NCBI GenBank assembly: GCA_013286805.1 | Contig: JABDEY010000014.1 | Coordinates: 1-38,074 of the forward strand | Source of the DNA: Bacteroidota bacterium | Lineage (GTDB): Bacteria > Bacteroidota > Bacteroidia > JABDFU01 | Length of the DNA: 38,074 nucleotides | Direction: 5' to 3' | Shown here: one piece after another, positions 1 through 8,800 of the stretch | Numbering within the stretch: the first letter of the stretch is position 1 | How the letters are laid out: the number at the start of each line of letters is the position of its first letter | Program-made: the position numbers and the translations under genes | The notes under the pieces: model-generated | Databases searched by the model: none | Seen by the model: the letters and a program-made list of their open reading frames with translations, nothing else | What the model was told of the DNA's origin: nothing

Positions 1-99
1 ATTGAAAATATTGAGAATGAAGAATATTTGCGTTCAATAAAGGATTCTATTTTAGCGGACAATCTTGAAAACTCATTGCATATGGCAACCTTTATGTAA
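1..99 (+). CDS. C-terminal end of an unidentified protein (partial)
   Basis: Frame 1 is open from the window edge and ends at a TAA at 97-99, giving 32 residues ending HMATFM. The tail is acidic and polar (IENIENEEYL). No motif is recognisable in so short a piece, so no function is proposed. It could be the end of a real gene or an open stretch without coding meaning; the even amino-acid composition and the AT-rich non-coding sequence that starts straight after the stop favour a gene. Confidence 0.45.
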   Translation: MENIENEEYLRSIKDSILADNLENSLHMATFM

Positions 100-293
100 T
101 ATATTTTTTCGATTAGACCCAGATCGTTTTATATCAACTTTGTGCCTATTTTTTATCTTATGAACTTCTGAAACACACTTAATGCCCTATATGATACTTA
201 ATCATGATTTCTTCTATTCTTTGGTCAGTTTTTTACAGGTAATAAAATGACTTTAATTTGTAGTTAACAAAGCAGTCCGAAAAAAAGGGAGGG

Positions 294-449
294 TTACACT
301 ATGAAGTCATTGAACCGTTATACCTCCCGTAATTGCATAGTATTGTATTTACTCGCAATTTCATCCACATAACGGTTTATATGCTTTGGACTAACCCGGT
401 GATAAATACCCATCAAAGACCTATTTATGAGTGACCAGAAGTTTTCTAG
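294..449 (-). pseudogene. Decayed C-terminal remnant of a second IS1595-family transposase
   Basis: Reading the minus strand from 449 gives LENFWSLI, then GIYHRVSPKHINRY and DEIASKYNT. This lines up with the C-terminal part of the intact transposase next door (IEGFWSLL, GIYHSVSPKHLNKY, DEFSYRYNT), with about 22 of 38 residues identical. After YNT the frame meets a TAA at 318-320 and resumes with RF, matching the DDERF position of the intact protein, before a second stop at 294-296. The fragment lacks everything N-terminal to the last catalytic acid. The divergence shows that it comes from a different, older IS and is not a recent duplicate of the neighbour. Confidence 0.8.
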
Positions 450-463
450 TAAACCAGACACAC

Positions 464-1381
464 TTATTTTTTTGCTCTTAACTGGTCAAAAGTTAATCTA
501 CCCTGAATATGGGTAAGTGAACCAGAAAACCTTTCATCATCCTTGATTTTACGGGTATTGTAGCGGTATGAAAATTCATCACAATATTTGTTCAGATGCT
601 TTGGGCTTACTGAGTGATATATCCCAAAAATTCCCCTTTTGAGTAAACTCCAAAAGCCCTCAATACTATTGGTATGAAACCCATCACGAACATATTCATT
701 GGCATTATGCTTTAAAACCTCATGCTGATAGCTTGAATTAAGCCCATTATATGCACCCCATTCGTCTGTAATCATTATTGAGCCTCTTTCTACCATTGAG
801 AAAATAATTGGCTTTAAAGACTCCGCTCTGGTATCTGTAACAACGGTTGTATTTACCTTGCCGTCTGCGAGTAATCCAAATACCGGTGTTTTATCCTTGC
901 AGCTTCTGCCCTGTGATTCTTTGATTTTCTTGTTTGCATGACGGTTTTTATTTTTCCCACCTACAAAAGTTTCATCTCCTTGAATTTCTCCGGTTAATAG
1001 TACCGGTTGTTTCACTCTGAGCATTTCACGAATGCGGTGAAGCATAAACCAGGCTGTCTTTTGACATACTCCCAAATCCCTGCTTAATTGTAAAGATGAA
1101 ATTCCTTTTTTATGAGCAGTAACCACATAAATTGCGGCAAACCAAATACTCAATTTTATTTTAGAGTTCTCCAGTACCGTCCCGACCGTTACGGAAAACT
1201 TCTTGTGGCAAGTTACCTTTGCACATTTAAACCCCCGATTAGTTCTGTAAACCCTATCATTACCGCAATGAGGGCAGATGGGCTTACCATTCCATCTTTT
1301 AAGTTCCAGGTATTTAATACAGGTTGCTTCATCTTTGAAGTGATTGAGAAGCGCAGGTAGTGATTTGAATCGGAGTTCCAT
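464..1381 (-). CDS. IS1595-family (ISXO2-like) transposase
   Basis: DDE-type transposase that moves its own insertion sequence. Numbered from the ATG at 1381, the N-terminus carries a zinc ribbon (CPHCGN, then CAKVTC), followed by a helical DNA-binding part (SRDLGVCQKTAWFML). The catalytic core has the likely triad D136 (QGDETFVGG), D206 (TDEWGAYN) and E241 (NSIEGFWS). The 305-residue length is normal for the family. The ORF track begins at a GTG seven codons upstream; I prefer the ATG because it gives the usual start just before FKSLPALL. No frameshift or internal stop is visible, so it may be active. I could not find convincing terminal inverted repeats or a target duplication, so the IS ends are not marked. 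Confidence 0.9.
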   Translation of the reverse strand: MELRFKSLPALLNHFKDEATCIKYLELKRWNGKPICPHCGNDRVYRTNRGFKCAKVTCHKKFSVTVGTVLENSKIKLSIWFAAIYVVTAHKKGISSLQLSRDLGVCQKTAWFMLHRIREMLRVKQPVLLTGEIQGDETFVGGKNKNRHANKKIKESQGRSCKDKTPVFGLLADGKVNTTVVTDTRAESLKPIIFSMVERGSIMITDEWGAYNGLNSSYQHEVLKHNANEYVRDGFHTNSIEGFWSLLKRGIFGIYHSVSPKHLNKYCDEFSYRYNTRKIKDDERFSGSLTHIQGRLTFDQLRAKK

Positions 1382-1549
1382 AGGTTTAGTTATTAGTCCC
1401 ACTATCTACCTAATTCAATTTTCGTACCAAACCGGAATTACAGAATTTTTTTGATACAATAAATTGCTATTTTTGGAGGGGCAGAAAAACACAAGAAATG
1501 TGCTTCATCTAAAATTCACCCATTCATGTCCCAACACGTCAGTAGTTAC

Positions 1550-2173
1550 CTAAATTTTTACTTTCTCTGATTGATTGGCGGCAGCCTTGACCATAGATTT
1601 GGCAACATCCTTCCCTTCTATACCCCTGTATTTTTTCAGATTTTCAATCAAAATCAGATTAACGACCGTCCAAATTTTCTGTATGGATTTCTCTAAAGGA
1701 CGATTTTCTTTCCGGCTCCCCATAAGCATGGAAGGGCGAAAAATGTGAGTGTGGTCAAAATCCAGAGCTAAAATATCACGTTCAGTTTCCCCCTTAGTCT
1801 TAACATAGGTGATTTTTGAATTTGCATTTGCTCCAACTGCCGTGACAATAAAAACAGATTTTACTCCTGCTTCCTTTGCAATTTTTGAGGCCAATACGGG
1901 GTAATCATGATCTGTTTGATAGTATTCACCCTTATTGGGAGTAGTTTTTAACGTAGTACCGAGCGCAATAAAAATTTCATCTGCAACTATATTCTCTTTC
2001 AAATCAGTCAAAGAATGATAATCACCTATCAGTGTTTTCAGTTTGGGATGGATGATATTCAAACTTCTGCGAACGACGACGGTAACCTGCCCATATTCTG
2101 TACTATTCAATAGTTCCTCAAGAAGAAATGACCCGATAAAACCACTGGCACCAAAAAGAACTGCCTTTTTCAA
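1550..2173 (-). CDS. NAD(P)-binding Rossmann protein, TIP30/HTATIP2-like
   Basis: A 207-residue cytoplasmic protein of the atypical short-chain dehydrogenase type. The N-terminus has the nucleotide-binding glycine motif GASGFIGSFL, and later segments match the TIP30-like group: EIFIALGTTLK, the Y/K-bearing YVKTKGETE, and HIFRPSMLMGSRKE. The substrate is unknown; homologues in bacteria are annotated only as NAD-dependent epimerase/dehydratase or oxidoreductase. No ATG is available near the N-terminus. The start is a TTG at 2173, which lies in the same frame as the upstream OsmC gene and is separated from it only by its TAG stop and one TAT codon, so translation probably depends on reinitiation by ribosomes finishing OsmC. 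Confidence 0.8.
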   Translation of the reverse strand: MKKAVLFGASGFIGSFLLEELLNSTEYGQVTVVVRRSLNIIHPKLKTLIGDYHSLTDLKENIVADEIFIALGTTLKTTPNKGEYYQTDHDYPVLASKIAKEAGVKSVFIVTAVGANANSKITYVKTKGETERDILALDFDHTHIFRPSMLMGSRKENRPLEKSIQKIWTVVNLILIENLKKYRGIEGKDVAKSMVKAAANQSEKVKI

Positions 2174-2176
2174 ATA

Positions 2177-2620
2177 CTATACTGTAGTTTTCGCCTGTAC
2201 GGGTGCCAACACAAAATGAGCTTCTGAAGTGATAGGAACATTTAAAGCCCTTGATATAATACACGTTTTCTCCGCTTCCTTTGTAATTGCTTCGAACTCA
2301 TCTGCCTTAATACCATCAATCGCTCCGGTAATTGACAGATGAATATTTTTAATACTTAAATCTTCCATTGTTACCGTAGCTTCGGTATCCAATGATGTCG
2401 GACGCAATCCCTTTTTGGTCAATAATGAACAAACTGACATTGTAAAACAACCCGCATGTGAAGCAGCAAGTAATTCTTCAGGGTTTGTCCCTTTCTCTGC
2501 TCCTTCAAATCTTGTTTTAAAAGAGTAGTTCGCTCTTTCCAATACTCCGCTAACTGTGCTAAGTGAACCTTTGCCTTCTTTAAGGTTTCCCTGCCAATGT
2601 GCTTTTGCTGTTTGTTTCAT
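2177..2620 (-). CDS. OsmC/Ohr-family peroxiredoxin
   Basis: A 147-residue thiol peroxidase of the OsmC type, expected to reduce organic hydroperoxides in the cytoplasm. Both redox cysteines are present: C58 in SHAGCFTMS and C120 in AEKTCIISRA, the second being the resolving-cysteine segment. TNPEELLAASHAGC is the family hallmark. The N-terminal HWQGNLKEGKG matches OsmC more closely than Ohr. It is the first gene of a two-gene minus-strand unit with the TIP30-like protein. A TAGCTTTG element about 47 bp upstream of the ATG is a plausible -7 box. Confidence 0.9.
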   Translation of the reverse strand: MKQTAKAHWQGNLKEGKGSLSTVSGVLERANYSFKTRFEGAEKGTNPEELLAASHAGCFTMSVCSLLTKKGLRPTSLDTEATVTMEDLSIKNIHLSITGAIDGIKADEFEAITKEAEKTCIISRALNVPITSEAHFVLAPVQAKTTV

Positions 2621-2666
2621 AGTGCTGATTGTTTAGGTGCGATTTTATGTAAAATTTCTTCGAACC

Positions 2667-2697
2667 CAAAGCTAAAGTTTTTTTGGCCTTAAAACAG
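2667..2697 (-). promoter_or_regulatory. Probable promoter of the osmC-like gene
   Basis: On the minus strand TAGCTTTG (2674 to 2667) fits the Bacteroidota -7 consensus TAnnTTTG exactly. Twenty bases upstream is CTG where TTG would be expected, so only the -7 half is convincing. A start about 40 bases before the ATG would follow. Confidence 0.4.
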
Positions 2698-2793
2698 GAA
2701 GAAAAAGAAAGCCGTATAAGGCACCAGCAACCATTCTAACGCTAAAAGTCAGAAAATCAGCAAATTAGCCGACAATACCTGTTTTTATAAAAC

Positions 2794-2824
2794 TTTGCCA
2801 ATTACAGTAATTTCTCTATCTTTG
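2794..2824 (+). promoter_or_regulatory. Promoter of the rpsF-rpsR-rplI operon
   Basis: TTTG at 2794-2797 and TATCTTTG at 2817-2824 are separated by 19 bases, a full match to the Bacteroidota -33/-7 promoter (TTTG-N19-TAnnTTTG). Transcription would start near 2830, leaving a leader of roughly 35 bases before rpsF. That is short for an S6:S18 autoregulatory leader structure, and I see none. Confidence 0.75.
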
Positions 2825-2866
2825 TCACCCTTTTAAAATTATTAACAATTTAAACAAAAGCGAAGA

Positions 2867-3220
2867 ATGGCAAATCAGTATGAAACCGTTTTCATTATGA
2901 CTCCCGTTTTGTCTGATGAACAGGCAAAGGAAACGGTCGCTAAGTACAAAAAAGTACTTATAGACAGTAAATGCAAAGTCATTTACTCTGATGATTGGGG
3001 CCTGCGCAAATTAGCGTATCCTATTCAGAAGAAAACCACAGGCTTTTACCACCTCTTTCAATTTGAAGGGGATGGCAAAGTAGTCGCAGAACTTGAACTG
3101 GCTTACAAACGTGATGAACGCCTGCTGCGTTACATGACTGTGGTCCTGGACAAACACGCGATCGCATACAGCGAAAAACGCAGAGCCAAATCAAAGAAAA
3201 AAGAACCGGCATCTGCCTGA
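2867..3220 (+). CDS. rpsF: 30S ribosomal protein bS6
   Basis: 117-residue bS6, a small-subunit protein that binds 16S rRNA as a pair with bS18. The start QYETVFIMTPVLS and the conserved DDWGLRKLAYPI and FYHLFQFEGDG segments identify it; the C-terminus ends in a lysine-rich tail (KSKKKE) typical of the phylum. The ATG has no Shine-Dalgarno sequence but is preceded by an A-rich stretch, as is usual in Bacteroidota. First gene of rpsF-rpsR-rplI, 49 bp before rpsR. Unlike many other bacteria, no ssb or priB lies between the two. Confidence 0.97.
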   Translation: MANQYETVFIMTPVLSDEQAKETVAKYKKVLIDSKCKVIYSDDWGLRKLAYPIQKKTTGFYHLFQFEGDGKVVAELELAYKRDERLLRYMTVVLDKHAIAYSEKRRAKSKKKEPASA

Positions 3221-3269
3221 GTTTAAATTTCAAAAAAATAATTTATAAGCATTTAAATAATTTTCCAAA

Positions 3270-3539
3270 ATGGCTGAGAACACATCCGAAATAAGATATC
3301 TGACTCCAACCGCAGTTGAAGTAAAGAAAAAGAAATATTGCCGCTTTTTGAAAAGCGGGATCAAATACATCGACTACAAGGACCCTGTATTTTTGTTGAA
3401 ATTTGTAAACGAACAAGGCAAATTGTTGCCAAGGAGACTTACAGGTACATCTTTAAAATACCAACGCAAAGTTTCACGTGCAGTTAAACGCGCCCGTCAC
3501 ATTGCGATTATGCCATACGTGGCTGACTTGATGAAGTAA
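3270..3539 (+). CDS. rpsR: 30S ribosomal protein bS18
   Basis: 89-residue bS18, the partner of bS6 on the platform of the small subunit. Diagnostic parts are KKYCRFLKSGIKYIDYKD, LLPRRLTGTSLKYQRKVSRA and the basic end VKRARHIAIMPYV. Only one cysteine sits in the KKYCRF segment, so this is a zinc-free type. Second gene of the operon. The 69-bp gap to rplI contains no clear promoter or terminator. Confidence 0.97.
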   Translation: MAENTSEIRYLTPTAVEVKKKKYCRFLKSGIKYIDYKDPVFLLKFVNEQGKLLPRRLTGTSLKYQRKVSRAVKRARHIAIMPYVADLMK

Positions 3540-3608
3540 GCGATCAACTTAGCTATTTGATGAGCCTTTAGTTTGTAAGAACATTTTAAAATTTAAAAAC
3601 AGAAGAAA

Positions 3609-4052
3609 ATGGAAGTTATTCTAAAGCAAGACGTTAAACATCTTGGATACGCAGATGATGTTGTAAAGGTAAGACCAGGATATGGCCGTAACTTTTTATT
3701 GCCAAAAGGCCTTGCTATTACTGCAGACCCAAGTTCCAAAAAGCAATTGGCAGAAACCAAAAAGCAAAGAGCCTTCAAAGAGGAAAAGATAAAGAAAGCG
3801 GCAGAAGCTACAGTAGCATCGTTGAAAGATATGATCGTGCGCGTTGGAGCTAAAGTAGGTGAATCTGGCAAAATATTTGGTTCTGTAAATGCGATACAGA
3901 TTGCGGATGCCATTAAGAAACTTGGATTTGATGTGGACCGCAAGAATGTTCTCATGAAGGAAGAAGTGAAAACCATTGGTACTTATACAGCCGATGTGCG
4001 CATCCACAAAGAGATCATTGCAAAAGTTACTTTCGAGGTAGTAGCAGAGTAA
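3609..4052 (+). CDS. rplI: 50S ribosomal protein bL9
   Basis: 147-residue bL9, which binds 23S rRNA near the L1 stalk and stretches across the surface to the next ribosome. The N-terminal rRNA-binding domain (MEVILKQDVKHLGYADDVVKVRPGY... starting unit, then RNFLLPKGLA) and the long central helix (KKQRAFKEEKIKKAAE) are complete, as is the C-terminal domain (GKIFGSVNAIQIADAI). Last gene of the ribosomal operon. Oddity: the final seven codons, including the stop (FEVVAE*), are repeated immediately downstream as FELVAE* in the same frame. Confidence 0.97.
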   Translation: MEVILKQDVKHLGYADDVVKVRPGYGRNFLLPKGLAITADPSSKKQLAETKKQRAFKEEKIKKAAEATVASLKDMIVRVGAKVGESGKIFGSVNAIQIADAIKKLGFDVDRKNVLMKEEVKTIGTYTADVRIHKEIIAKVTFEVVAE

Positions 4053-4073
4053 TTCGAGTTAGTAGCGGAGTAA
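4032..4073 (+). repeat. 21-bp tandem duplication of the rplI 3' end
   Basis: 4032-4052 and 4053-4073 differ at only 3 of 21 bases. Both read F-E-x-V-A-E-stop in the rplI frame, so the duplicated tail lies just after the functional stop and would be added only by read-through. Confidence 0.85.
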
Positions 4074-4112
4074 AAGGTGAGCGGCAAACGGTAATCGGTG
4101 TTCAGTACAGCT

Positions 4113-4439
4113 TTATAAAATCCCCATCTTCTCTGCAAAATGGGCGCTGAAATCTTTCAGATCAGCAGTCATCGCCTCTTCTCCTGTTGCCTTTTTTAAC
4201 GTATCAGCCATGGACAGCAGACTTTGATGAAAGAATCGTTTCATCTCATCCACCGACATATCCTTAGTCCACAAATCAATCCTTAGTGTATTATTTTCGT
4301 TGGCATCCCAAAGCGCAAGCAGCAAAGACTTACATCTGCTCTTTTCCTTACCATCATCTGTTTCCCAGTCAATCGCCAGAGGAAGATGATTTTCATCGAC
4401 CTGGACTGTGATTTTTATTTCAAAAGTTTTAGCTGCCAT
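4113..4439 (-). CDS. gldC: Gliding motility protein GldC
   Basis: A 108-residue soluble protein matching GldC of Flavobacterium. Conserved parts are VQVDENHLPLAIDW, the invariant-looking RIDLWTKDMSVDEMKRFFHQ, and the C-terminal DFSAHFAEKMGI. GldC is widespread in gliding, T9SS-bearing Bacteroidota and supports gliding, but it is not itself a core secretion component and its mechanism is unclear. It has no signal peptide, so it should be cytoplasmic. Here it stands alone: convergent with rplI on one side and divergent from the coiled-coil gene on the other, with no other gld gene in the window. Its presence agrees with the many T9SS cargo proteins nearby. Confidence 0.9.
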   Translation of the reverse strand: MAAKTFEIKITVQVDENHLPLAIDWETDDGKEKSRCKSLLLALWDANENNTLRIDLWTKDMSVDEMKRFFHQSLLSMADTLKKATGEEAMTADLKDFSAHFAEKMGIL

Positions 4440-4456
4440 ATCCCGAACCTGTATGA

Positions 4457-4486
4457 TTGAAAAATAAGTATTTAATATTACATTTG
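4457..4486 (+). promoter_or_regulatory. Promoter of the coiled-coil membrane protein gene
   Basis: TTG at 4457-4459 and TACATTTG at 4479-4486 are 19 bases apart, a full Bacteroidota -33/-7 match. Transcription from about 4493 would place the ORF-track TTG (4501) almost at the 5' end and favours the ATG at 4513. Confidence 0.7.
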
Positions 4487-4512
4487 TTTAAACAACAATT
4501 TTGACCAAAAGT

Positions 4513-5526
4513 ATGGAATCAAAACCAAATCCCCCGGAAATAAAACCCACAACACCGGAAATAAAACCCGCAACGGCAGAAATAAAACCCACAATCCCTC
4601 CAGTCATAAAAGCTTCGACCGAAGAAAAAAAATCAAAAAAAAGTCTCATCCTGTTAACCTTGCTGCTGCTTTCCATAGCAGGAAATGGGGTGCTTGGCTG
4701 GCTGTTGCATAAAGAACAGCAGCGCGCAAACACAATCGTCACGGAAAAAGAGACCGTTATTGTTGAACGCGACAACGTGAAAAACGATCTGGTACAATTG
4801 CAAACCGACTACGGAACTTTAAAAACCAATGACAAAAAAATTCAGGCCGACCTGGACGAGAAAAAAGAACAGATAGCAGGCCTTATAGAGGAAGCAGATA
4901 AACACAAAGGAGACGCATATTATATCAGCAAATTAAAAAAAGAGACCCAAACCCTGCGTACAATCATGCAAGGGTATATACATACCATAGATTCGGTAAA
5001 TACCCAGAACAAAACCCTGCTCAAAGAAAATGTCAAAGTCCGTACCCAATACCTGAGTGAAACAGAGAAAGCCAACGAACTCACAAAAGAAAAAGAAGAC
5101 CTGGAAGGCCGGATTAGTACTGGCTCCATACTTAAAGCCAGCGGAACCAAAGCCAGCGGAGTCAGTGTACGCGATGGTGGGAAAAAAGAATCCGAAACAA
5201 AGAAAGCACGTAAGTCTGACAAGATAAAAGTAACACTCACCATTGGTGAGAACTCACTTGCCAAAAAAGGGCAGCGTGAGGTATATCTGAGGGTATTAAC
5301 TCCGGACGGAAAAGAACTGACCCGCGCGCTGGACGATGCCAACAGTTTTTCCTTCAACGGAGTCAGAGGCTTTTTCTGCGCCCGTCAATCCATCAATTAC
5401 GATAACAAGGAAATTCCGGTAACGCTGTATGCCGAGGATAAAAACAAATTCATTCCCGGGAAATACATCATTGAGGTCTATTGTGAGCAAAACAGGATTG
5501 GGCAGACTGCTATAACGCTGGAATAG
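4513..5526 (+). CDS. Membrane-anchored coiled-coil protein, unknown function
   Basis: 337 residues from the ATG at 4513; the TTG at 4501 in the ORF track is less likely given the promoter position. The cytoplasmic N-terminus holds three 7-residue repeats (PEIKPTT, PEIKPAT, AEIKPTI) encoded by 21-bp repeats at 4534-4596. A single membrane helix follows at about residues 45-65 (LILLTLLLLSIAGNGVLGWL), then a long charged coiled coil to about residue 195. A basic linker (KKESETKKARKSDKIK) leads to a compact C-terminal domain beginning VTLTIGENSLAKKGQREVYL, which looks like an all-beta fold. Similar proteins in Bacteroidota are annotated only as hypothetical. A role spanning or tethering the envelope is my inference from the architecture. 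Confidence 0.8.
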   Translation: MESKPNPPEIKPTTPEIKPATAEIKPTIPPVIKASTEEKKSKKSLILLTLLLLSIAGNGVLGWLLHKEQQRANTIVTEKETVIVERDNVKNDLVQLQTDYGTLKTNDKKIQADLDEKKEQIAGLIEEADKHKGDAYYISKLKKETQTLRTIMQGYIHTIDSVNTQNKTLLKENVKVRTQYLSETEKANELTKEKEDLEGRISTGSILKASGTKASGVSVRDGGKKESETKKARKSDKIKVTLTIGENSLAKKGQREVYLRVLTPDGKELTRALDDANSFSFNGVRGFFCARQSINYDNKEIPVTLYAEDKNKFIPGKYIIEVYCEQNRIGQTAITLE

Positions 5527-5633
5527 CCGGCATTCCATTTTCGCACTTCTCGTTTAGTACTGGTATCTTAGCCCAGGACGATCTTTGCATTCTTTTTGTT
5601 AATTCGTGGCCTTAATTTGAAAACAAGCTGAAG

Positions 5634-5757
5634 CTGTTTTGGGCCATATTATAATGGCTAATATCGTGCGCATTATAGGTACTTAATGGCTACTATAGTA
5701 GCCATTATAAATTAACGAAAAATCGACTTGGTTCCCGCGAAAAATCGACTTGGTTCC
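5634..5757 (+). repeat. Dispersed structured repeat, copy 1
   Basis: Runs from CTGTTTTGGGC to GACTTGGTTCC. It contains two related 26-bp palindromic units, the second a perfect hairpin TAATGGCTAC-TATA-GTAGCCATTA (5684-5707). The outer arms ATAATGGCTA and TAGCCATTAT also pair perfectly over 10 bp. In this copy the right end (20 bp, 5716-5735) is repeated exactly at 5738-5757 after a 2-base spacer. It lies in the convergent gap between the coiled-coil gene and the leftward outer-membrane protein gene, 52 bp from the latter's stop. No gene is visible in 5527-5808. Confidence 0.85.
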
Positions 5758-5808
5758 ATCAGCTTCCGTTACACTTGCTACCGTCGGTGAAAGCATCAGG
5801 CTCTCCCC

Positions 5809-8800
5809 CTAAAAGTATGCCCGCACCTGTGCTCCCCCTGTATTCACCACATTCGAACCGGATGACTTTCTCCCGTCATAGTTGAAGCTGATCGTCAGGT
5901 TGTGCGCCAGATTCCGCTGATAAGTAGCATTCCAGGTTACATTTAGCCCCGGCCTCAAAGCTTCCAGCATTTCATAAGCTACCGGAGTCGTCGGATCATC
6001 ATTATAGGTCAATTGAATAAAATTCACCTTTGCGCCAAAGCTTCCCTTTTGCAAAACGTTGTAGCGCAACTCTAGCCCGTAGTTCTGCTGAATGGATTTT
6101 TGAAAAGCTGAATCCCCCACGTTCTCTTTATTCACAAACTTCAGGATCAGACTGACCCGGAATTTCGTATTCGGCTGATAGCTGATTTTTGGTTCCACAC
6201 CGGAATACAACACATCAAAATCACGGGTTGCGAAAAACTGGGAATTGCTGTAATGCTCCCCGTCATTCAGGCCAAGGTTAAGGCTGAAAGCCCTTGTAAT
6301 ATTCCAGCGAATTTTCACCTCCTTCAAAATAGCTAACCGGGAATCCAATCCATCCGTAAGGTCTGTAATGGTCCGGACATCCTGGTAATTAAAATCAATG
6401 CCGTATTTGGAATTCAGCTGATTAAAAAACAGCGTGCTTCTGAAAGAAGAGGTAAGTGACTTCATGGAAGTATCACTGCCCGGCTGATAGACAGGGTTGT
6501 AGGCATGATCCAGATTATCTTCCGTAGTCTTTTTATCTACCCGGTAGGACGTCTGATCTGAGAATAATGCAATGATTTTTTTTATCCCCTTTTTACCCGA
6601 CCATACAGCAGCAGGCCTGATGTTAAAAGACTCGCTGAACTGATTCGTGAACACAGGGGTCATCTGGTTCGTTGGGGTATAGATCTTAATATAATCTGCC
6701 TGATCCTTATACGTGGCAACCTCAAACTCATTCAGTTGTTTAATTCCATCATGGTTATAATCTACCCATTGATAAACTCCTGTACCATCAGGCACCTGAA
6801 CATAAGTAAATTCCTGTTTCACCTCCTGTCCGGACCCAACTTCGTAAAACACATTGTTTGTCAGCAGGCCATGGCTCACGTTCAGAGTGTGCTCAATACG
6901 GCCCAATAAAGTCTGATCAGGCTTGATCTTTGAAATGAGCGTATCCAGAATTTCAAGTGTCCGATAAGCGGAAGTAATGCTAAGCAGGTTATTACGGTTC
7001 TTCAGAAAACGTATATTAAAAGCTGCTTCCTGTGCATAGGTGCTTTTTTTAAAGGCATTTCCTCCCGTCTCTGCCCCATAATCAGTTCGCTGCTTATAGC
7101 TTAAAGTGGTTTTCATTTTGGATGTATCTGAATTCGAGATGAAACCCGTCCATTCGAAAAAACCCGCACTGCTCACTGACAAGGTATCTGTTCCCCTGTT
7201 CCTGACCTGGTTATGTTCTTCCTGTTCACGGATGCCGAAAGTCAGGAGTTTAAAGCGCTGCGTTGCAACTCCCTTGTGCCGCAGAAAGGAAGTGTTCCGG
7301 GCGCTAGCAGAATTCATCAGGCTACCGTCAAAACTCATTTTAAATGTCTTGGTGGTAACCCCGCTTACTAATGATTGTTTATAGGCATTGTAGTTGGATC
7401 CTTCCAGAAATGTATTAATGGAATAGCCCAGCATAAATAAATTAGGTTTGGTAAGTGTTGCTCCTGCACCAAACAGATTCTGGTCCGCAAACTGAGCGGT
7501 GCCGATCCGATTCCAGTCCCTCTCAAACTCAATGGAACGATAGCGTTCGATGGTCTGGAAATTTTGCTGTAAGTATTCATAATTGACATTCGACACCAAT
7601 TTCAGGCTTTTAGATGCATTTTTTGTGGAATCGTTAGCAGCTCTCCAGGTCTGGACATTATCCACACTTGCATGAAAGGCAGTACCTACATCCGTTGATT
7701 TATCCTTTGTTGAAAATGTATTGATATTATTATTCGACAGAGCCCCCTCTACCTTTACCATTGTATTTGCATTCAATTTATAATCAGCCCCCAACGTCAC
7801 TAATTGCTGACTTTTGGGTGCAATCAGTTGTATCACCGGCTCAAAATTTCCCTGCGGCACACAATTTACGGGAGCCACCCATTGAAATACATTCCCATTC
7901 GCTGCCGAAGCTACCTGCCTGTAATTACCCTGTGTGACTTGCGAAAACTTAAGCTGGAACTTCGCCTTTGTAGAATCCGTTGAATACCTGTAGAAAATGA
8001 CATGAATAGGACCAGGACCGCAGATGGCCATCATTGTGTCTATTTTCTGATAAAGCACCAGAGAACCTGACCAGGCAACACTGTCCACTCCCGGGTAAAC
8101 GGCCTTGGACATATTATTCCCCGCATTGGCCAGAACAAGTTTTTCAGAATCCGTCAGCTGCTGAAGCACAGGCTTGTTCTTATTATCCTCTTCCGAATAT
8201 GCATTGAAACGCAGGGCCAGGTTACCCTTTTTGTATTCATCACCGATGTGATATAACGATCGTGCATAGTTGTTACTGGAATACTGAAATTCAACTGTTA
8301 TGCGGGAATCCTTCGTGATCATACGTTTGGCCGTAAATGTGATTTGGGCTGTGTTATAATCGATGGTATAATCATTGTCCTGCCCTCTGACCACGGGAAA
8401 CCCATCTATATAAACCTTCTCTGTTCCGGAAAGTACAACTACAAATTGCTCACCGGCATTTCCAGTTAAAAAATAAGGCCCCTGGTTCCCATCAATACCC
8501 TGAATAAGATTTCTTCCATACATACCCCTTGAAATACCTGCACTGCCGGTAATGGTCATGATTCCCATTTTAGAAGAATCCTTCTCCCCGGGCTGGACAG
8601 GAACCTTAGTAGTAAAATTAGCCCCCTGCGCCTTTTTGTGGAACCGCATGAAATAGCTGGCAGGGTTGGCTATTTCAAAATCTCCTGCAATCAGTTTTGA
8701 ACGTTTATCATTTATCTGGATGAACACCTTATCAAAATCCTGCAACTGCTGAGTAGTTCCTTCCGCCTGAATAGGGATATTATTATCCGTAGCCGCCAAT

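Noticed and set aside
403-1500. Terminal inverted repeats of the IS1595 element
   Set aside because: I compared both flanks and found no convincing matching ends or 8-bp target duplication by eye.
2640-2866. S6:S18-binding autoregulatory leader of rpsF
   Set aside because: The predicted transcript leader is only about 35 bases and shows no suitable stem with the CCG bulge.
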